Shown: positions 53,399 through 63,000 of the stretch, piece by piece | How the letters are laid out: every line of letters starts with the position of its first letter | Numbering within the stretch: position 1 is the stretch's first letter | NCBI GenBank assembly: GCA_965219485.1 | Contig: OZ244774.1 | Span: 1,740,944 to 1,804,943 of the forward strand | Source: UBA8337 sp937907245 | GTDB taxonomy: Bacteria > Pseudomonadota > Alphaproteobacteria > RS24 | Reading direction: 5' to 3' | Length of the DNA: 64,000 bases | The notes under the pieces: generated by a model | Seen by the model: the letters and a program-made list of their open reading frames with translations, nothing else | Told to the model about the DNA's origin: nothing | The model's database searches: none | Position numbers and translations under genes: made by a program

Positions 53399-54349
53399 TT
53401 AGCTAAACAAAATAGAAGATAAGCGACGCCGTGCCGCAACAACCAAAGCGTCCGTGGCGCCATAGGCGTCAAACAATTCGACCAATTGCTTGCGCGCGGC
53501 CTCCTCGTTCCAGGCCCGATTAAGGGCAATGCTATCGAGCAAACTATCTAAGGCCAGCTCACGCTGACCGGCCCCATGATACGCCAAAGCCAAATCAAAC
53601 CGCGCCTGATGATTATTCGCATCCTCGGCCACCGCCGCAAGCAGCGGCGCAAGCGCGTCATCCTCGCCCACATCGGTTTGCTTGTCGGCCATTTTAATTT
53701 CTAGCGCCAAGGCGGCTCGCGCAGCACTTAGCTCAGGGTCATTGTCATGCGCCGGCGCATTTGACAAGGCGGCGCTCGCGGCTTCAATTTTTACCCTCGC
53801 TTCTTCATCCGAGGCTAAATGGGCTTGCGCCAAACCAGCCATGGCTTTCACATTTTCAGGCTCTTGCTCAAGAGCGGCTGCATAACATTCGATCGCATCT
53901 TCTAACTGGCCTTGGGACAAAGCGTCGGCGGCGGTCTCCATCAAGGCTTCGGCCGGCGAGGGGCCCAGCTCTCCACCGAGGTTTTTCTCGATGAATTTTT
54001 TGACGTCGCTCTCTGGCAGCGCGCCCATAAACCCGTCGACGGGCTGGCCATCTTTAAACGCAAAGACGGCGGGAATAGATTGTACTTTTAATTGCTGGGC
54101 GACCTCTGGGTGCTCATCAATATTCATTTTGGCGAGGCGCACTTGGCCATCGGAATTTTCAGCCAGCGCCTCTAGCACGGGCGTCAACTGCTTGCACGGC
54201 CCACACCATGGCGCCCATAAGTCGAGCAAAACCAATTGGCTTTGACTGGCTTCGATAACCTCCGCCATAAAGCTTTGGGTGGTTACCTCTACAATGGCGC
54301 TCGTATCAGCGGCCGGAAGGGGGCTTGGGTCGGGAACGGGATTGTCCAT
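53399..54349 (-). CDS. Thioredoxin-TPR protein (CnoX/YbbN-type)
   Basis: A 316-residue protein: a Pro-rich leader, a thioredoxin domain with an intact active site WCGPC (LDLWAPWCGPCKQLTP, about residue 50-65), and a C-terminal helical TPR region (AIECYAAALEQEPENVKAMAGLAQAHLAS). This is the CnoX layout, a chaperone-oxidoreductase that protects clients under oxidative stress and hands them to GroEL; CXXC-containing forms are also redox-active. ATG 54349 has AGGAAAC upstream. First gene of the minus-strand series with LON-domain and Trm112 genes. Confidence 0.92.
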   Translation of the reverse strand: MDNPVPDPSPLPAADTSAIVEVTTQSFMAEVIEASQSQLVLLDLWAPWCGPCKQLTPVLEALAENSDGQVRLAKMNIDEHPEVAQQLKVQSIPAVFAFKDGQPVDGFMGALPESDVKKFIEKNLGGELGPSPAEALMETAADALSQGQLEDAIECYAAALEQEPENVKAMAGLAQAHLASDEEARVKIEAASAALSNAPAHDNDPELSAARAALALEIKMADKQTDVGEDDALAPLLAAVAEDANNHQARFDLALAYHGAGQRELALDSLLDSIALNRAWNEEAARKQLVELFDAYGATDALVVAARRRLSSILFS

Positions 54350-54547
54350 AATGTTTCCTATTTTGGTCTTCCCCTTACATGGGGGTTTGGCGTGGCTCTG
54401 CCAAGGGCATATCACACATATATATAGAGTATAATTTGGCGATAAATAGGGCGAAGCCGATAAAATCTCTATGCCCGAAAAAGCGTCTTGTCAAAACCCG
54501 CCCATTGGTGCATAACGCCTTCGTCGTGCCAACGACATTTCTGTGAC

Positions 54548-54622
54548 GCGGGCGTAGCTCAGGGGTAGAGCACAACCTTGCCAAGGTTGGGGTCGTGAGT
54601 TCGAATCTCATCGCCCGCTCCA
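54548..54622 (+). tRNA. tRNA-Gly (anticodon GCC), integration target
   Basis: Acceptor GCGGGCG pairs with CGCCCGC; anticodon arm CAACC-TTGCCAA-GGTTG; T-arm with GTTCGAATC; discriminator T and encoded CCA (54620-54622). The gene is intact: its 3' part is the left copy of the 74-bp direct repeat, so element integration restored it. Confidence 0.97.
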
Positions 54623-54628
54623 GATAAA
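54555..54628 (+). repeat. Left attachment site (attL), 74-bp direct repeat
   Basis: Covers tRNA-Gly from TAGCTCAGGGG through the CCA and six further bases. It is identical over 74 bp to 63540-63613. It lies next to the integrase gene. Confidence 0.93.
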
Positions 54629-54735
54629 CTCTCTTACAATCTTTGAAATTTCCCAAGCTATGCAATGGCTTAACTGCCTGCACCTGGCTTGTGGTACTTT
54701 TGGTGACGACTTGTCTAACCATCTGAAGCCCGACA

Positions 54736-54756
54736 CTTGGCACAACTATGGCACAG
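54736..54756 (+). repeat. Possible integrase arm-type site, left
   Basis: CTTGGCACAACTATGGCACAG-type 21-bp word matches 17 of 21 positions with a word at 63436-63456 near the right end, in the same orientation. It lies just upstream of the integrase start. Function is inferred. Confidence 0.35.
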
Positions 54757-54767
54757 TGGAGACAGAA

Positions 54768-55733
54768 ATGGCGACAATCAGAAACAGAAACGGGCGGTGG
54801 CACGTACAAATTCGTAAGGCCAAAGCCCGAACTCAGAGCAGAACATTTGCCTACCGCAAAGACGCTGAATATTGGGCAAGAGAGGCGGAAAGAAAAATCG
54901 ATTTAGAGGGCTGCGGTAGGACAAGACGAGAGCTTTTAAACGACTGTTTTTCGGACCTGCTAACTCGCTATGAAAGTGAGGAGGCTCAGCATAAAAAGTC
55001 TTATCACGTGGAGGTGCATTACTTGGCTAGCTTGCGGCGAGAGCCATTCAGTGGCCTTCCATTAGCACACCTTAGAACGGGCGATATTCAACATTGGATT
55101 GACGCACAAAGTGCTACGCACAAGCCCTCTTCTGTCATTCGCAGGTTGGGGCTCATTTCAAGGGTTTTTAATGTCGCCATCAAGCGCTGGGACTACCCTA
55201 TGGAAAACCCAGTCTCTCATGTTCGGAAGCCAGCAGTTCGCCCACTAAAAGTTCAGAGGATAGGGCAAGACGTGCTCACCCTATTGCAATCGCCTCAAAA
55301 TAGGTTCGACTGGCTCATTATTTTTGCGCTTGAGACAGGCATGAGAAGGGCAGAAATACTGAGCCTTACTTGGCAGGACATAGATAAAGACAAGCGGCTG
55401 GCTTACCTGAGAGACACAAAGAATGGACACCCTCGCTTTGTCCCACTGACTGACAGGGCTATTGAGGCAATATCCCACAGCGACACCTGCAATCAGCGTG
55501 TCTTTCCTATGACAGGCAATGCTGTCCAGCTAGCTTGGAAAAGGCTCAAAAAGCGGCACGGTATTGAAGGCGTAAGGTTTCATGACTTGCGACACGAGGC
55601 CATTAGTAGGTTCTTTGATATTGGATTAACTGTGCCAGAGGTAGCCAGTATCAGCGGTCATAGAACGGTGAGTATGCTGTTCCGATATGCTCATGCTGAC
55701 ATCAAGACGATAAATAATAAGCTCAATCTCTAG
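54768..55733 (+). CDS. Tyrosine-type site-specific integrase
   Basis: A 321-residue recombinase with an N-terminal arm-binding segment (RNRNGRWHVQIRKAKA), a core-binding SAM-like domain (about 60-155) and a catalytic domain with R193 (TGMRRAE), K218 (hairpin DTKNG), H272-x-x-R275 (HDLRHE), H298 (SGHRT) and the nucleophile Y307 (FRYAH). ATG 54768 after GGAGACAG was chosen over earlier in-frame starts at 54660 that would read through spacer. It sits 140 bp from attL and should excise the island. Confidence 0.94.
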   Translation: MATIRNRNGRWHVQIRKAKARTQSRTFAYRKDAEYWAREAERKIDLEGCGRTRRELLNDCFSDLLTRYESEEAQHKKSYHVEVHYLASLRREPFSGLPLAHLRTGDIQHWIDAQSATHKPSSVIRRLGLISRVFNVAIKRWDYPMENPVSHVRKPAVRPLKVQRIGQDVLTLLQSPQNRFDWLIIFALETGMRRAEILSLTWQDIDKDKRLAYLRDTKNGHPRFVPLTDRAIEAISHSDTCNQRVFPMTGNAVQLAWKRLKKRHGIEGVRFHDLRHEAISRFFDIGLTVPEVASISGHRTVSMLFRYAHADIKTINNKLNL

Positions 55734-55737
55734 CCGT

Positions 55738-55992
55738 CTTGGTGCTGCTCTATGGGCGGCGCAAAGGCTTGTTGCAGTAGCAGAGGGGCAATGGTGCTTA
55801 AGCTGCAACGGAAACTCCGCCAATGCTGCGCTCAACAAATGGCTAAAGATTAACTTTAGTGAAGAAGCTGTTGTCCATGGGTTAAGGCATTCGCTCAGAG
55901 ACAGGCTGCGGGCGGTTAACTGCCCGAGTGAGATGATTGACCAGTTGGGACAAAGGCAATCGGTTTTTGGACCGACGCTTGCAAGCCTTTAG
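55738..55992 (+). pseudogene. C-terminal remnant of a second tyrosine integrase
   Basis: An 84-codon open stretch without a start reads like the catalytic end of a different integrase: LGAALWAAQRL, CNGNSANAALNKWLKI and VVHGLRHSLRDRLRAVNCPSEMIDQLG, with the H-x-L-R-H box. The sequence then loses the expected GGW/tyrosine segment and stops at 55992. It starts 5 bp after the intact integrase, suggesting replacement of one integrase by another. Confidence 0.75.
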
Positions 55993-56037
55993 AAAATACC
56001 TAAGTCGAAACTTCCGTTGTCATACGAAGATTATTTA

Positions 56038-56080
56038 AAGACACCCCTGAGGCAATTAAGCACTCAGGGGTGTCTTCTTT
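56038..56080. terminator. Strong hairpin terminator
   Basis: A perfect 14-bp stem AAGACACCCCTGAG/CTCAGGGGTGTCTT with an 11-nt loop followed by CTTT. It stands between plus-strand integrase remnants and the minus-strand cargo genes and can serve both. Confidence 0.85.
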
Positions 56081-56107
56081 AAGCATTAAAGCTCTCAGAA
56101 ATCCTGT

Positions 56108-56350
56108 TTATGCAAGTTCATTCGCTAGGCCAACCGTTTTCAGGTCTTGGCGGATTTGGTCGATATTCGAGATGCAGTTGTCATTGGCGGCGGTTAAGTC
56201 ACTCATGGCCTCTATTAAGTCGAGGCGGTAGGGAACGGCATCACTAACTTCGCACGATATTGTATTATTGATGATGGTCATTTGGTCTAACTGTTTTTCT
56301 AATTCTTTAGACAATTCATAGAGGTCGATAAATAAATTAGGTTCGGTCAT
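56108..56350 (-). CDS. Small acidic helical protein, unknown
   Basis: An 80-residue acidic protein predicted to be almost entirely helical (LYELSKELEKQLDQMTIINN, IDQIRQDLKTVGLANEL). No family recognised. GAAAGGATAAA precedes the ATG. It lies downstream of the restriction gene, separated by 185 bp without a recognised gene, and ahead of the shared terminator. It could be a controller, an inhibitor or unrelated. Confidence 0.6.
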   Translation of the reverse strand: MTEPNLFIDLYELSKELEKQLDQMTIINNTISCEVSDAVPYRLDLIEAMSDLTAANDNCISNIDQIRQDLKTVGLANELA

Positions 56351-56535
56351 TTTATCCTTTCGTTAAATCTTAAACAATATCAATAGCTTATCATATAATT
56401 AACAATTATACAACTAGATGTGTTCTTGGATGCCAACCAATGCAATTCCACTGGTTTGGCAAGAGAATGCAAGTGTCTTGTTGAAAATTTCTATTCCTGG
56501 AGCCTCAAAATTACTTAAGACACAGCCATGGAGAG

Positions 56536-57630
56536 CTAAATAAACCTTATTTGAACATTCAGATTTATAGAGTGTCCGCCATCTTCGGTTGCAGCAAGGG
56601 TGCCAAAAACATGTCTTGATGTAGATGGTGTGTCAAACTTAGTGTTTTTGAACAGGTAGCTAGAGAACCCAGAAAAGTTATATATGTGAAAGCAACCTAA
56701 GTCTCCATTGTCTTTGACGATAAGATAGCCTCCGTCAGCCCTTAATATGCCATCCCATAGAGTATTGGGCACCATTCCGAGGGCTATATTAAGCAGAAGT
56801 TGCTTCACTTTGAACTCGACGTCATCGGCACAAAGCTCGATTGGCAACTTTTTGAATCTATCATTCTCACAACAAAACTTAACTAACGCTGCTATACTGG
56901 GGCCGTGCCCTTGATAATAAGCTAGAACCATCTCGCCATAAATCTGTGGCATCAAACTATCGATTTTGATTAGGTTTTTACTAAATATAGAGTTAGCCAC
57001 TCCCTCGAACTGGATTTCAGCTCCAGCATTTTTTATTTCTACAAGCCTATCTCTAACCTTGGACCTCGTGTCTATTCCGTTTACCTTGCTAATGTCATGA
57101 TGAAAAGACATTACCTTATATTTTAAGTTAGTTTTATCCTTGGAAGCATTTAATAATGTTGAGCTTCCGCCCAGATATGACTTAATACTCAAGCCAAACT
57201 CAGCTTCCTGATTAGTAATGTAATCACGAACTATTAAGCGAACATCCTCTTTGCTAGTGCTGTTTGCTTTTGGTGAAGACAAAGCCAACTTTTCTAAGCC
57301 TTTTTGGCCCGCATCGCTTTTAAAGCTGCCTTTGCCTAATTTGATGTCCCGTAAAAGGGTATTAATCAGAGGAGCAACCTCTTCGTCTGAAAAATAATAA
57401 GCATCATTAGAATTCACATTTTCTTTTTGAACCGTTATTCTCCCATCGCTCGCTAGGTCTATTTTTGCTTCGGGTCTGAGCAGGGAAAGCACTGGGAAGT
57501 AACGTTCAAAATCTAAGTCGAGGTTTTCGTCGATTAAGAATACCTTTTTTTCATGTGCAATTTTTATAAGAGCGTACAGCTCAGACCACTCGCCCTTGTT
57601 AAAGGTCTTATTTTTGTTGTTGTCTGTCAT
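56536..57630 (-). CDS. HpaII-type restriction endonuclease
   Basis: A 364-residue protein with the HpaII-family pattern: the N-terminal NKGEWSELYALIKIAHEKKVFLIDENL, the central GKGSFKSD, and the nuclease segment around D136-E144-K150 (AEFGLSIKSYLGGSSTLLNAS), consistent with a PD-(D/E)XK core. Known HpaII cuts C^CGG. Its start overlaps the end of the adjacent methyltransferase gene by 23 bp in another frame, the usual tight pairing of a type II system. Identification by motif memory plus partner; specificity inferred. Confidence 0.85.
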   Translation of the reverse strand: MTDNNKNKTFNKGEWSELYALIKIAHEKKVFLIDENLDLDFERYFPVLSLLRPEAKIDLASDGRITVQKENVNSNDAYYFSDEEVAPLINTLLRDIKLGKGSFKSDAGQKGLEKLALSSPKANSTSKEDVRLIVRDYITNQEAEFGLSIKSYLGGSSTLLNASKDKTNLKYKVMSFHHDISKVNGIDTRSKVRDRLVEIKNAGAEIQFEGVANSIFSKNLIKIDSLMPQIYGEMVLAYYQGHGPSIAALVKFCCENDRFKKLPIELCADDVEFKVKQLLLNIALGMVPNTLWDGILRADGGYLIVKDNGDLGCFHIYNFSGFSSYLFKNTKFDTPSTSRHVFGTLAATEDGGHSINLNVQIRFI

Positions 57631-58504
57631 TTAGATAACCAATTATCTGCTTTGCGGTAGCCCTTACCGCTGTGACAGCGACAGAGTTACCCAATTGCTT
57701 CATTGCTTGCGTTTCTGAAACTGGAAAGCGAAAATTTGCTGGAAACCCTTGCATCTTTTTGCCAGCTTCTGAATTAAGTCTTAATTGGCGGCCATTAACC
57801 ATATACGTATCCCAGTTGCGCCTATCGTTTAATCCAGAACCCCTGCCACCAACTCTTAGAGTATAGCCGATTGATTTGTTGCAAGGCTCTCCAAACACGT
57901 CGGACATAAACATTTCAAGAGGCTGAGGTTGAGCAAATTCAAAACTCTTCTCACTATCGTCTAAAAAGCCAACCATAAATATTCTTGGCCGATGTTGCGG
58001 CAATCCAAAATCTGATGCCTTTACAATATTAAAATAGAAGGAATATCCAAGTTCCTCCAGGGTGTTCTTGATCGTCTCAAAAGTTCTGCCGTCATCGTGA
58101 TTTTTCAAGTGCCTCACATTCTCTAAGAAGAAGGCTGGTGGACGTTTAGTTTTCAAAAAACGAACAATTTCAAAGAACATATTTCCTCTATTATTGTTCG
58201 AGTCTTGAAAACCTTTTTTGTAGCCCGCTTGTGAAAATGGCTGGCAAGGGAAGCCAGCGCACAATATGTCAAACTCAGGGACTTGGGCTGGGTCAACGTC
58301 CGATATATCGCTCGCAAAGTTTACGCCTGCGAACAACTCTTCGTTATGTCGCTTGAAGTTTTCTTCGTAGGTTTTCCTTGCATGACGGTCAATCTCAGCA
58401 GCAAAAACACATTCAGCACCAAGGTCAGACAGGGCTAAGTGGAACCCCCCTATGCCAGCGAAAAGGTCGATAAATTTATATTTCTCTGAATTCATAACTG
58501 ACAT
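57608..58504 (-). CDS. DNA (cytosine-5-)-methyltransferase, M.HpaII-like
   Basis: A 298-residue C5 methyltransferase with the motifs in order: I FIDLFAGIGGFHLA (13-20), IV GFPCQPFSQ with catalytic C87, VI FFLENV (128-130), VIII LPQHRPRIF (170-174), a short target-recognition region, IX and X KQLGNSVAV near the C-terminus. With the HpaII-type enzyme next to it, CCGG is the likely target. No strong ribosome site is seen before ATG 58504; ATG 58492 is an alternative start. Confidence 0.94.
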   Translation of the reverse strand: MSVMNSEKYKFIDLFAGIGGFHLALSDLGAECVFAAEIDRHARKTYEENFKRHNEELFAGVNFASDISDVDPAQVPEFDILCAGFPCQPFSQAGYKKGFQDSNNNRGNMFFEIVRFLKTKRPPAFFLENVRHLKNHDDGRTFETIKNTLEELGYSFYFNIVKASDFGLPQHRPRIFMVGFLDDSEKSFEFAQPQPLEMFMSDVFGEPCNKSIGYTLRVGGRGSGLNDRRNWDTYMVNGRQLRLNSEAGKKMQGFPANFRFPVSETQAMKQLGNSVAVTAVRATAKQIIGYLNDRQQQK

Positions 58505-58541
58505 CTAACATATTCACCACTCATGTGGCACCCAAATAGAG

Positions 58542-59921
58542 TTATTCAACCCCTGGAATTACACCCACCTCTGCCTCAAACTGCCTCTGCAGGACTTCAA
58601 TAGCCTGCACTCTAGCTGATGCTGGAACAATGACGCTGTCATGTACTGGATAAGCAGGGATATCTTCACCTAACAAATCCATCACCGTATTCTTCATTAC
58701 GTTACTCTCTATGTACTGAAGTTTGGGCCAGCCAATGACATTGGCAGACATCCCCTCAAGCCATTTGTAGCGCTCTAGAACGGCTCCTGTAACCTTGGGC
58801 GCAGTGGGTATCTTCAGTCCAGGAAGCTTCTTCTCAAGCTCCCTTTTGGCCTTGGAGGGCCATCTGGTGGGCAGTTTCCCATTGGTTAAGGCAATGGTCA
58901 TCCAGCGCTTAACGATGGGTCTTGGTATGCCTTTAACTTCATACATGTCTTGGTTTGGCATTGGCTTATTCATTAACCCAAACAGGATGGTCAGGAAGCA
59001 GGCCTCAATATCAATTTCGACCACTGGCTCGCCATTAATGGTCATCTTCGCACGTTTGGAGCTGGCGAGCTTTTGATAACCATCTTGCTCCACGCCATAC
59101 ATACGTCCACCTGCATCCCAGCTGTAACCTTCGTCAGTGTAATTATTAAAGATGCGCTTTAAGCCAGTGAACTCACCTCCCTCAAGCTGGTGCTGGTGAA
59201 GCTGCTCATTAATGAACTGCATGTCGGCCACCTCTGCTTGATAGACTGGGTCACTGGATATGAGGTTTTGGGCTACCTTGCGGCCTCGCAGTTTATTACG
59301 CCCATTAGATTGGCTTGGATAGCTAACCTGGAGAAACACCTTCGGCTTGTCTTTGCCAAAGTGATATGTGGTCAGTGTCTTCTTGGTAAGGCCATACTTC
59401 CTAATCAGCTTTGTTAGCTTGAGAGTAGGGGCAAAGTGACTGGCAACAAACGACCAAGCTAAAGGGGCAGGTGAGCCATCAGGGTTATTAAAGTCTTCAT
59501 CCGCATACTTCTTGCCTGGAGTGTGTTCTAGATAACCTTTAGCCACCAAGGCATCTAGTATCAGCCTGAAGTTGTTGTGAGACACGTCGAATGTATTAAC
59601 AGAAGACCCATCACCAGAGGCATTAAAAGAGCTTTTGCCTAATGAATGATATACTTGTCTTCCTGCTTGAAGCTCTGTTTTAACAATCAATGTAGAAAGA
59701 CAACGGTCGAAGGCTACATGCCTTGCTTCCAGTTGCTTATCACTAAGCTTGTTCTTCTTACCTTTGTTAAGCTTAAGTGAGGAGAATAGATTGGACACCA
59801 GGTTCAATGCTTCATCTGACTTAGCGAAGCAATCAAAGGTCCAGTATCCAGGTTTATAAGTTATAGTTTCTTTCAAGCATCCAACCCTCATATAATAATG
59901 ACGAACAATACAATAAGACAC
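58542..59921 (-). CDS. Family-A-polymerase-like palm protein, unknown function
   Basis: A 459-residue protein that I do not recognise as a named family. The C-terminal half shows an ordered set resembling single-subunit polymerases: GGRMYG (271-276), a motif A-like VVEIDIEACFLTILFG with D304, a motif B-like R334-x3-K338 helix (RPIVKRWMTIALTNG) and a motif C-like YPVHDSVIV with H427-D428. The N-terminal half is basic and helical without a visible exonuclease domain. If real, it would be a minimal DNA or RNA polymerase or primase of the island. The start is uncertain (GTG 59921 or ATG 59891; neither has a clear ribosome site). The next gene upstream, across the AT-rich segment, is the helicase. 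Confidence 0.6.
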   Translation of the reverse strand: MSYCIVRHYYMRVGCLKETITYKPGYWTFDCFAKSDEALNLVSNLFSSLKLNKGKKNKLSDKQLEARHVAFDRCLSTLIVKTELQAGRQVYHSLGKSSFNASGDGSSVNTFDVSHNNFRLILDALVAKGYLEHTPGKKYADEDFNNPDGSPAPLAWSFVASHFAPTLKLTKLIRKYGLTKKTLTTYHFGKDKPKVFLQVSYPSQSNGRNKLRGRKVAQNLISSDPVYQAEVADMQFINEQLHQHQLEGGEFTGLKRIFNNYTDEGYSWDAGGRMYGVEQDGYQKLASSKRAKMTINGEPVVEIDIEACFLTILFGLMNKPMPNQDMYEVKGIPRPIVKRWMTIALTNGKLPTRWPSKAKRELEKKLPGLKIPTAPKVTGAVLERYKWLEGMSANVIGWPKLQYIESNVMKNTVMDLLGEDIPAYPVHDSVIVPASARVQAIEVLQRQFEAEVGVIPGVE

Positions 59922-60061
59922 ACCCCTATTAGGTCTTGGTGTCTATACAGACCATAGTTATAAACACCACTATCATCGTAAGTAGTATTTATTACACATA
60001 ATCAGGTACTTACTATATTATATCCTACACCCATATTTTATAAAAGGGATTTTAGGGGTGT
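59920..60061. other. AT-rich segment with nested inverted repeats
   Basis: A 9-bp perfect inverted repeat (ACACCCCTA at 59920-59928, TAGGGGTGT at 60053-60061) encloses AT-rich sequence with an inner 7-bp inverted repeat (GTAAGTA 59978-59984, TACTTAC 60007-60013). It lies between the helicase stop and the polymerase-like start. Candidate promoter/operator or replication origin; sequence alone does not decide. Confidence 0.45.
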
Positions 60062-60098
60062 AAAGCATGATAAGGCCTGAAACATTCACCAATGATGG

Positions 60099-63000
60099 CT
60101 AGGTTTCGGGGTCTTCTTCCCGTTGCCACATGGCTCCTGGGCGGGTGTTTCCAGTGCCAAGGAAGTCACCCCAGCCATTCCAACCCCTGTCTTTATAGAT
60201 TTGGTTTGGAGTGCTAGGTATATCGAAGGGAAGTTCATTATCTTTAGCATAGTCTGCCCATTCTCGTTTGTTTCTTAACGCTAAACCGACAGCAAACACT
60301 CTTGCCTTATCGAATGAACGGTATGCTCTTCTCGCACTCTTATAGGTTGGTCCGAACCAATCGTACCAACTTACCCAACCAGTGTTTTTGTAAACTTCGT
60401 TTGGCTTACGAGGTATGCCGTCTAAATGCAGTTGTTGCCAATCATTAAAAGACTTTAGCGCTTTGCTTTGGACTATGGCTCTTGCATCTTCGAACGACAT
60501 AAATTTCTTGTCTCGCACCTTGCCGGTTCCCAGCCAATCACCTAAGCCCTTCCAACCAGAGCCGTTATAAATTCTTTCTGGTTTAGACGGAATGTTCAGG
60601 GGTCTTTCTGGACTAGCCTGCCAAGCGTACCAATCTTTTTGGTTTTTTAGCCCAAGTCCGATAACAAATTCCTTTGCTTCCTCATACGGCAAGTAATCGA
60701 TGCTCCTCTTCGACGTTTCACCAACGAAGTCATAGAAGTCTATCCAGCCATTATCTTTATATTTACGTTCCGGCATCGAAGGGAGTAGTGACGAATTCTC
60801 GGCTACTCTCCGAAGCTTCCGATAATCACTTTTTGATTTAATATTTTTTGATTGAACAAATTTTTTTGCTTCCTCGAATGTCATCCAGTCAACATTTTTA
60901 CGGTTGTTTGTCCCTAACCAGTCTGCGGCATCAATCCACCCTTCGTTTTGATAGATGTCATCTGGTTTTGCGGGGACAGCAAAGTTATTGCCGGAGAGGT
61001 GGCGCCAATTTCTATAATCTTTCATATTTGGCAGACCCTGCATTCTTACTAATTCTCGGGCTTCCTCGAACGGCAACCAGTCAACGTTCTTTTTATTCTT
61101 GGTGCCCAACCAGTCGGCCCAATCCGTCCAACCCTGAAGTTTGTATATTGAGTTTGCATTGGTGGGGATGTCAGGTGGCCTCAAGTCTGTTTTACACCAT
61201 TCGGAATATTCAAATTTACTCTGAAGCCCCAGCGAGTGAACATACTCCCTTGCTTCTGCAAACGGCCGCCAGTTGCTCCGTCCAACAGATTTCCAAATTT
61301 GTGTTCCTATACGCCTATTAAAGTCAGCGAAATTAAGATTAACCGCTTCGGCATAATCGCCGTCAATAATTATATGTCCACCGCCCGAGCCGAAACCACC
61401 AGAGCGCAGCTCCTCTGCAATTCGCTCATCTTGGGTTGAGAGGGACGTTATTATCCTTGTCATGGACTTGAAGTTGGTCAAATCCCCAAAGTCTTCCAGG
61501 GCATTGCCAGGTGGCACACTGATGGGTATCAAGATATAGCCTTGTTCTTTCCCTGTTTCGTCCGATTTTCTCATTGCCCTGCCTGCCGCTTGGACAATGT
61601 CGATAACGCTCTGTTTTGGGTCGACAAATGCAACGCAATCAATAGAAGGAATGTCCACACCCTCGGTCAAACAACGAGCATTGCTCAAGAGAGCCAAGTC
61701 CTTTGATTTAAAATCATGAAGGTGTTTGGAGCGTTGTCCTGCAGTTTGCTTGCTAGAAATAGTTTGGTAATCGATTTCTATACCCTCATCAACCAGGCCG
61801 CTTAATTCCCGTTGTTGAGAGGCAAAGTTTTCCGCTCTCTTAATGGAGCTGTGAAAAGTAATGGCTCGTTTAATCCCGTACTTCTTGAATGCCTTTTCTA
61901 CAGCCAGTCCAACCGCCAAGCTGTGAGCATCGGTCTCAACCTTTCTATTACCCTGCTGAACCTCGACGGCTTGTCTTTCAGACACTAAATGTGCCGTCTC
62001 GTCTTCAGAGATAAACAAAGTCAGGATTTTGTAATCACATATGATGTCTTCAGCGATTGCCTCTGCAAAGGTCATCTGATGGAAGACTTCGCCATAAACA
62101 GATACATCATCCATTGAGACGACTTCGCCCTCACCCGACCCCCTAATTACTCGCTCTGTTGCCGTCATGAAAAGACGCTTGTTGATGAGTATATTGTCGT
62201 CAGACAGCAGGGTGGCAAACTTCTTAGCGCTGGAGCCAACTGTCTTATGAGCCTCGTCTGCAATCAAGAGGTCAGCTGTAAACCCTGCCGTAGTGCAAGC
62301 CTCCGCAAGTACCTGGCCACTCTGATATGTTGTAAAGATTACCTTTGGAGCATCTGTTGTCTTTTCTAAGAACTCGATAATTTCAAACTGGTCTGTAGTG
62401 GCAGGGATGCCAGCCTCATAGACGGTAGACACCGTGCTGTCGGCCTCTTTCATGCTGCCCACGCTGTCATCGCTACACACGGCTAGCCACTCTGGTCGAA
62501 CGCCTTCGGCTAAAAACTCAGCAGTCCAGTCACCAAGCGATTGCTTAACCAATGCAAGGCTTGGAACAGCAAGGATGATGCTTTTGGCATTCATCTCACG
62601 AGCCATCCAATAAGCCATCAGGCTCTTACCTGTGCCGCAGGGCATGATTAACTTGCCTCTGGCATTATCCCTAGTTTGGAAATGCGTTACCGCTTCAGCG
62701 ATTGCAGTTTCTTGAAACGGGTGAGGTTTTCTTTTCGGAGGAGGTTGAGGGGCGTTCTCGGCACATATGCCAGCTATCTGCTCCCATTGCTCAGGTGACA
62801 TCTCGAGAAAGTTCTGGAGCCCCAACTCAGTAGTCTGGCCCATAAGGTCTTGCTTCCGAACTGGCTTGGTCGATGTATGGGTAATCAAACCTAATTCAAT
62901 CTTGTCACTGGTAACGAAAGACAGGCTGAGAAACTTGGACAGTTCTTTTGTTGTTAGAGCTTTGTCATTGTCAGTTCTGTACTTCGCTTGAACAGACCAG

